NCBI GenBank assembly: GCA_902631535.1
Contig: CACOYX010000001.1
Span: forward strand, 62,001 to 126,000
Source of the DNA: an uncultured Pelagibacteraceae bacterium
Lineage (GTDB): Bacteria; Pseudomonadota; Alphaproteobacteria; Pelagibacterales; Pelagibacteraceae
Direction: 5' to 3'
Length of the DNA: 64,000 nucleotides
The notes below the pieces were generated by a model, which saw only the letters and a list, made by a program, of their open reading frames with translations, did no database searches and was not told the origin of the DNA. A program made the position numbers and the translations under genes. Positions 58,577 through 64,000 of this stretch are shown piece by piece (position 1 is the stretch's first letter; the number at the start of each line of letters is the position of its first letter).

Positions 58577-58949
58577 ATGTCACTACTCCCCAAATTATTA
58601 TTTCTGGATTATCTGTTAAATTAATTCTATCTGATGTATTTTTAGACCCGGATGTTAGATAGTTAGTTTCTTTGCTTTTAATTAAAGTTTTTACTACAAG
58701 TTCTTCATTAACATTTGCTATTACTGTTGAAAAATTTTTTGGATTTAGGCTTTTATCTACTATTAATAAATCTCCATCGTATATACCGACGTTAGTCATA
58801 GATTTTCCTTGGACTCTTATAATAAAAGTAGCTGGTGCATTTGTTATTAGGTGTGAATTTAGATCTATATCATCTTCAATATAATCAGTGGCTGGTGACG
58901 GAAACCCGGCGCCTACTTTATGTAAATAAAATGGTATTGTTAGCTTCAT
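58557..58949 (-). CDS. umuD: UmuD-type translesion protein (S24 autopeptidase)
   Basis: [19 protein letters not shown] (cleavage site), [24 protein letters not shown]. Confidence 0.95.
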   Translation of the reverse strand: MKLTIPFYLHKVGAGFPSPATDYIEDDIDLNSHLITNAPATFIIRVQGKSMTNVGIYDGDLLIVDKSLNPKNFSTVIANVNEELVVKTLIKSKETNYLTSGSKNTSDRINLTDNPEIIIWGVVTYVIHKQ

Positions 58950-58953
58950 AAAT

Positions 58954-58998
58954 GTTCTTGTTTTGTTCTTTATAGCTGATAAACTGCCCTTCAGTCAA
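58954..58998 (-). promoter_or_regulatory. umuDC SOS promoter: TTGACT (58993-58998) - 18 nt - TATAAA (58969-58974), LexA-type box GTTC-N7-GTTC at 58954-58968
   Basis: GTTCTTGTTTTGTTC matches the alphaproteobacterial GAACN7GAAC/GTTCN7GTTC SOS box; overlaps the predicted TSS of umuD. Confidence 0.8.
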
Positions 58999-59073
58999 CC
59001 CTTTTGATTTAAATTGGTAAAGTGGGTCAAATTGCAAATCGAAAAAAAGGAGAGGATTAGCTATTAACTTGAT

Positions 59074-59844
59074 GTGTTTAAAAAAATTTTTTCAATTTTA
59101 TTGGTATTACTTGTAACAACAAGTGCTCAAGCAGAATCTAAATTAGACACAATCAAAAAAAGTGGCGAGTTAAGAGTTGGAACAACAGGAGACTGGGATC
59201 CAATGTCAATGAAAGATCCTGCCACAAACAAATACAAAGGTTTTGATATAGATGTAATGAGAGAGTTAGCAAAAGATTTGGGCGTCAAAGTAAAATTTGT
59301 TCCTGCTGAATGGAAGACAATTGTTGCTGGAATAACTGCAGATAGATATGATATTTCTACAAGTGTAACTAAAACGCCTAAAAGAGCAGAAGTGGCAGGT
59401 TTTACAGCCACATATTATAAATACGGTACTGTACCTTTAGTGCTAAAAAAGAATTTAAAAAGGTTTTCAACTTGGGACTCTTTAAACAACAAAGATGTTA
59501 AAATAGCTACTACGTTAGGTACGTCTCAAGAGGAAAAAGCAAAAGAATTTTTTCCAAAATCAAAATTACAATCAGTAGAAGCGCCTGCTAGAGACTTTCA
59601 AGAAGTACTTGCTGGCAGAGCTGACGGAAATATTACAAGTTCAACTGAAGCTAACAAATTAGTAATCAAATACCCTCAGTTAGCCATTGTACCGGATGGT
59701 GAAAAAAATCCAGCGTTCTTGGCTATGATGGTTCCAAAAGGTGATAAAGTTTGGAATGATTATGTAAGTAGTTGGATTAAGAAGAAACAATCATCGGGAT
59801 TTTTCAAAAGATTACTAGCTAAGTATAACTTAAAGAGCTTATAA
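59074..59844 (+). CDS. Amino-acid-type ABC transporter substrate-binding protein (GTG start)
   Basis: Signal peptide; [52 protein letters not shown]. Confidence 0.92.
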   Translation: MFKKIFSILLVLLVTTSAQAESKLDTIKKSGELRVGTTGDWDPMSMKDPATNKYKGFDIDVMRELAKDLGVKVKFVPAEWKTIVAGITADRYDISTSVTKTPKRAEVAGFTATYYKYGTVPLVLKKNLKRFSTWDSLNNKDVKIATTLGTSQEEKAKEFFPKSKLQSVEAPARDFQEVLAGRADGNITSSTEANKLVIKYPQLAIVPDGEKNPAFLAMMVPKGDKVWNDYVSSWIKKKQSSGFFKRLLAKYNLKSL

Positions 59845-59885
59845 TTTAAGTTTCCATACCTTCAATTAACAAATATAGTCAATTA

Positions 59886-60620
59886 GTGAAATTTTTAAAA
59901 GTAATTGCTGTATTATTTTTACTACAAGGTTGTAGCTCAAATTACGAGTGGGGCTGGTATATCTTGAGTCCTGAAAATATAGATGGGTTAACTAATCTAA
60001 AATTTTTAATAAGTGGTATTACTACGACTATTTATATTTCTATTGTTTCAATCATTCTGGCAATGATTATTGGTTTGGTTGTGGCCCTTCCTTCTCTTTC
60101 AAATAATAAATTTCTAAGTTATTTTAATATTGCATATGTAGAAATTGTTAGAGCTATTCCATTACTAGTTTTAATTCTTTGGATTTATTATGGTCTACCA
60201 ATTATGATGGGTGTTAGTTTTTCTCCATTTGTTTCAGGTATAATCGCTTTAACTATTAGTGAAAGTGCCTTTCAAGCAGAAATTTTTAGAGCTGGTATAA
60301 ATTCAATATCTAAAGGTCAACATGAGGTATCTGAGTCTTTGGGAATGGATTTTTGGAGAAAGATGCGATTGGTAATTTTACCTCAAGCAATAAAAGTTGT
60401 GTTGCCTGCCATGGGAAATCAATTTGTCTACGTTTTAAAAATGTCTTCCTTAGTATCAATTATAGGAATTGGAGATTTGACAAGAAAAGCAAATGAGCTC
60501 GTAACAACAACTTATAGACCTTTAGAAATTTATACATTTTTAATATTAGAATACTTAGTGCTTATTCTAGTCGTCTCATATTTTGTCAGAAAATTAGAAA
60601 ATAGACTACAATATAAATAA
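59886..60620 (+). CDS. Amino-acid ABC transporter permease with N-terminal lipobox-like segment (GTG start)
   Basis: GITTTIYISIVSIILAMIIGL...EIVRAIPLLVLILWIYYGLP...SEAFQAEIFRAGI-like; N-terminal LLFLLQGCSS-like (LFLLQGCSSN). Confidence 0.9.
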   Translation: MKFLKVIAVLFLLQGCSSNYEWGWYILSPENIDGLTNLKFLISGITTTIYISIVSIILAMIIGLVVALPSLSNNKFLSYFNIAYVEIVRAIPLLVLILWIYYGLPIMMGVSFSPFVSGIIALTISESAFQAEIFRAGINSISKGQHEVSESLGMDFWRKMRLVILPQAIKVVLPAMGNQFVYVLKMSSLVSIIGIGDLTRKANELVTTTYRPLEIYTFLILEYLVLILVVSYFVRKLENRLQYK

Positions 60621-60621
60621 T

Positions 60622-61980
60622 TTAAACATTAGCTGTCTTACCAAAAAGTTTTTTCATATAATACTTTGAAAATAAGAACACTAAAATTCCAAAGGTCCAA
60701 TTTATAAAAAATAAACCTAAAAATAAATCTTTAAAACTTCCATTTAAAACAAATACCACAACTGACATTGTAAAAAATGGTAGCAATACTAATCTTGAAA
60801 AAGTTATAACTACTGTATAAATCGGTTTTTTAATTGCTTGAAACAAAGCATTTGTAATAAAAAAAACAGGATACACAGGGCCAATAAATGCAGCTACTTT
60901 TAAATAATCTGCTCCGAAATCTATTACTTCCTGATTATCAGTAAAGATTGAAACAATGTTATCGGCTAATAAAAAAATAACAATTCCTGCTAAAATCATA
61001 AATGATGAGCCGACCGTAATTGCTTTGGTATAAGATTCATCTACTCTATCAAAAAGTTTAGCTCCAAAATTTTGACCTGCAATAGTTAGGACAGCCGTGT
61101 TAAGGCCAATTACTGGCAATAAAAGGATTTGTTCAATTCTAAGCGCAGACCCGTAACCTGCTGCAGCGAGGTATCCAAACTTGCTAACAAAAAATAAAAT
61201 ATTAAAAATTCCTAAACCAATCATAAACATATTCATCATCATCGGCACAGATTGGTATGTAAGATTTTTAATCAAATCATATTTTGGAAGAAAACATCGA
61301 GGGCTTAAAAATTGTTTCAGTTCACAGCAGTAAACCTTATAAGCTAAATAAATTAATCCTAAAAACTGTGCAATTACTGTTGCAATCGCTAGACCCGCAA
61401 TTCCAAAAGCAGGAATTGGTCCTAAACCAAATATAAATAAAGGGTTAAGTCCAATATTTAAAAAAAAACTAATAATTAAAACATTTCTATAACTTTTTGT
61501 ATCACCTTGAGCGTTTAGTGCTCCATTTAAAGAAATCTGAATTAAAAAAATAAAAGTAGCAAAAAAAATAATGTCTAAATAGTCTGTAGCCAATCTTATA
61601 GTTTCTGGATCAGAACCCATAAATCTTAAAAGATCATCTGAAAATGATAATCCAATAATAGTTACTAAAATTGAAACAAAAACAGAATAAAGAAGTGATT
61701 GAGCCACATATAGAGAGGCTGTACGGTCTTCTTTTGCACCGAGTGAATTACTAATTAAAGCATTTGATGCTGAAACAATACCTACTCCTGTCGCTATAAT
61801 AATAAAATATAAAGGGAAAGATTTTGCTATAGCTGCTAATGCATTTGCAGATATCTTTCCTGCAAAAAAAGTATCTACAATATTATAAAGAGTTTGAAAA
61901 AGGGTCCCTGTACTTGCAGGAATCGCAATTTTTTTTAGCAAATCTATAATAGGTTCTCCAACTAAATTTATTGATTTCAT
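60622..61980 (-). CDS. MATE-family efflux transporter
   Basis: IPASTGTLFQTLYNIVDTFFAG...SNALISNSLGAKEDRTAS; 12-TM pattern. Confidence 0.94.
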   Translation of the reverse strand: MKSINLVGEPIIDLLKKIAIPASTGTLFQTLYNIVDTFFAGKISANALAAIAKSFPLYFIIIATGVGIVSASNALISNSLGAKEDRTASLYVAQSLLYSVFVSILVTIIGLSFSDDLLRFMGSDPETIRLATDYLDIIFFATFIFLIQISLNGALNAQGDTKSYRNVLIISFFLNIGLNPLFIFGLGPIPAFGIAGLAIATVIAQFLGLIYLAYKVYCCELKQFLSPRCFLPKYDLIKNLTYQSVPMMMNMFMIGLGIFNILFFVSKFGYLAAAGYGSALRIEQILLLPVIGLNTAVLTIAGQNFGAKLFDRVDESYTKAITVGSSFMILAGIVIFLLADNIVSIFTDNQEVIDFGADYLKVAAFIGPVYPVFFITNALFQAIKKPIYTVVITFSRLVLLPFFTMSVVVFVLNGSFKDLFLGLFFINWTFGILVFLFSKYYMKKLFGKTANV

Positions 61981-62888
61981 GCAGTATATTCTTTCTGAAA
62001 CATATGCTTGATACCTTTGCTTTTAGCAACATTTATTTGTTTCTGTCTCATTCTAAATCTGGTCTTTTGACTTTCTGTGAGATTTTTATAACAGTTATGA
62101 CAAGAAACACCTTTTTCATACATCTTTGATCTCTTATCCAAAGATGAGATAGGTGTTCTACAACCACCACATACCGAGAAAGTGCCTTGTTTTAATCCAT
62201 GTTTAACTGAAACTCTATTATCAAATACGAAGCATTCCCCTTTCCACAAACTATTTTTCTTCTCAACTTTATCTAGATAATTAAGAATACCGCCTTTTAA
62301 TTGAAAGACGTTTTTGAAACCTTTTTGTTTTAAATAAACAGATGCTTTTTCACATCTAATGCCACCTGTGCAAAACATAGCAACTGGTTTTTTTTTATTT
62401 ATCTTTTGTAAGTATTTTGGAAAATCCCTAAAGTTAGTGATATTTGGATTAATAGCCTTTTTAAAAGTACCCACTTTAAATTCAAATGACTTTCTTGCAT
62501 CAACAACTAAAGTTTCTTTTTTAGATATCAATCTATTCCAAGAATTACCTGAGAGATATTTATTTTGTTTTTTGTTATTTTTATCAATCTTAAAACCGAT
62601 AGGTACAACTTCTTTTTTTATCTTAACTTTTCCTTGATGAAATGGTTGAAACTTACTTGTAGAATGATTACTGCTATCAAACTTAATAAACTTTAATCTT
62701 TTTTTTAATAAGTTTTTTATTTCAAAAATTGATTTTTTTTTTCCTGCAATTGTCCCATTAATACCTTCTGCAGAAAGTATCAAAGTTCCTCTGACTTTAT
62801 TATTAAGAAATTCCGATTGGAATAAAGATTTAAATTTCTTTAAAGATTTAATCTTTTTAAACTTATAAAATCCAAAAACAGTAAACAT
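61977..62888 (-). CDS. trhO: Rhodanese-domain tRNA uridine hydroxylase TrhO/YceA
   Basis: GTLILSAEGINGTIAG...VVDARKSFEFKVGTF...AMFCTGGIRCEKASVYLKQKGF. Confidence 0.94.
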   Translation of the reverse strand: MFTVFGFYKFKKIKSLKKFKSLFQSEFLNNKVRGTLILSAEGINGTIAGKKKSIFEIKNLLKKRLKFIKFDSSNHSTSKFQPFHQGKVKIKKEVVPIGFKIDKNNKKQNKYLSGNSWNRLISKKETLVVDARKSFEFKVGTFKKAINPNITNFRDFPKYLQKINKKKPVAMFCTGGIRCEKASVYLKQKGFKNVFQLKGGILNYLDKVEKKNSLWKGECFVFDNRVSVKHGLKQGTFSVCGGCRTPISSLDKRSKMYEKGVSCHNCYKNLTESQKTRFRMRQKQINVAKSKGIKHMFQKEYTA

Positions 62889-63541
62889 TATTTTTTAATA
62901 CAAATCGTTAATCCATCACCTATAGGGAGAATATTTTTTATCACTCTATTATCGTTTTTAATGTGTTTATTAAAATCTTTGATAATTTTTGTAAATTTAT
63001 CATTTTTTGATTTATCGGCTACCTCTCCATGCCACAAAACATTATCAATTATAATAAGTCCATTTTTATCAATCAATTCAATGCTTTTTTCATAATAATT
63101 TATATAATTTTCTTTATCTGCATCAATAAAAACTAGATCAAATTTTCGTTTAGAATTTTCTAAATCTTTTAAACTCTCAATTGCTGGCTTTATAATTTGT
63201 GTAATTTTATTTACATTGGCCTTATCGTAAAAGGTTTTTGCTTTTTTACTAAATTCAGTATTTTTATCCAAGCTTATTAAAGATCCATCACCAGGTAATG
63301 ATAATGCCATTGTTAAAGCACTAAAACCTGTAAAACTTCCAATTTCTAAAACTTTTTTGATATCAGATATCTTAATTAATGTTTGAAGGAATTGTGCTTG
63401 TGAAATAGATATTTGTAATTTCTTTTGGTCACCAAGACTCAAATTGTAATCTAAGATCTCTTTTTGGATATCCGATAGATCTTCAGAGTGGTCAACGATA
63501 TATTTTTCAAGATTATCTGTTAAATCTAATGATTTAGGCAT
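62888..63541 (-). CDS. SAM-dependent O-methyltransferase (COMT/CCoAOMT-like)
   Basis: VLEIGSFTGFSALTMAL...DLVFIDADKENYINYYEKSIELIDKNGLIIIDNVLWHGEV. Confidence 0.93.
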   Translation of the reverse strand: MPKSLDLTDNLEKYIVDHSEDLSDIQKEILDYNLSLGDQKKLQISISQAQFLQTLIKISDIKKVLEIGSFTGFSALTMALSLPGDGSLISLDKNTEFSKKAKTFYDKANVNKITQIIKPAIESLKDLENSKRKFDLVFIDADKENYINYYEKSIELIDKNGLIIIDNVLWHGEVADKSKNDKFTKIIKDFNKHIKNDNRVIKNILPIGDGLTICIKK

Positions 63542-63543
63542 AA

Positions 63544-64000
63544 TTAGCCTTTTAAAAGTTTTTTTAGAATTTCATTTGTTAATTGAGGGTTTGCTTTTCC
63601 ACCAGATAATTTCATAACCTGCCCAACAAAAAAACCAAATAATTTTTCTTTTCCGGCTTTGTATTGATCAACTTTATCTTTATTTTTTGATAGTATCTCA
63701 TTAATCATTTTTTCTAATTCTTTAGGATCACTTTGTTGCTTCATCCCTTTTGACTCTATAATTTTTTTTGGATTATCTCCGCTTTCAACCATAATTTCGA
63801 AAACTTCTTTTGCTATTCTTCCTGAAATTTCTCCAGATTTAATTGATTTGATTAGCTCTGCGAAATGTTTTGCTGATATAGGAGATTTTGATATATCAAG
63901 TCCCTTGTCATTTAACATTGCAAATAAATCACCCATCATCCAAGTAGCTGCAAGCTTTTTATCAGAAAATTTTGCAACTTCTTCGTAATAGTCGGATATT
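63544..64000 (-). CDS. gatB: Aspartyl/glutamyl-tRNA(Asn/Gln) amidotransferase subunit B, C-terminal part (continues past window)
   Basis: ...AATWMMGDLFAMLN...ISAKHFAELIKSIKSGEISGRIAKEVFEIM...FFVGQVMKLSGGKANPQLTNEILKKLL. Confidence 0.95.
   Translation of the reverse strand, partial: ISDYYEEVAKFSDKKLAATWMMGDLFAMLNDKGLDISKSPISAKHFAELIKSIKSGEISGRIAKEVFEIMVESGDNPKKIIESKGMKQQSDPKELEKMINEILSKNKDKVDQYKAGKEKLFGFFVGQVMKLSGGKANPQLTNEILKKLLKG

Noticed and set aside
1-64000. CRISPR arrays, rRNA operon, complete prophage
   Set aside because: No regularly spaced repeat arrays, no rRNA sequence and no structural phage genes seen on either strand; only an isolated integrase.

Overview
AT-rich, gene-dense alphaproteobacterial window, most consistent with a SAR11/Pelagibacterales-type genome (inferred from composition, gene order and very short intergenic spacers). 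It falls into two parts. From about 0.3 to 24.6 kb it is accessory and mosaic: a tyrosine recombinase, a surface-polysaccharide cluster (GMD plus a ColD-like dehydratase plus a reductase, suggesting a GDP-3,6-dideoxyhexose such as colitose), an inositol-type catabolic and ABC transport cluster (iolD, iolE, iolG-like, ROK kinase, HpaI aldolase), and a ~2.0 kb mini-island flanked by a 40-bp direct repeat of the tRNA-Glu 3' half. From about 24.6 to 64 kb it is streamlined core genome: recJ, glpX, hom, argC, rpsI/rplM, ctaA, rpmG, ihfA, plsX, rpmF, hppA, the nusB/rib operon, nrdR, glyA, hemB, recO/rnc/lepB/acpS/pdxJ/pyrE/spoT/folK/smpB/dapA, slt, umuDC, gatB. The strongest unusual signal is the tRNA-Glu mini-island (22571-24629). 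It has no integrase, it has 11-bp-periodic GATCGC repeats near both ends, and it carries two predicted exported proteins, one interrupted by an in-frame TGA. Regulatory elements read directly from sequence include a TPP riboswitch abutting an SSS-family transporter start codon, a GTTC-N7-GTTC (LexA-type) box at umuD, and an 11-bp perfect palindrome overlapping the integrase promoter. All calls come from reading the sequence and family knowledge; no searches were run.
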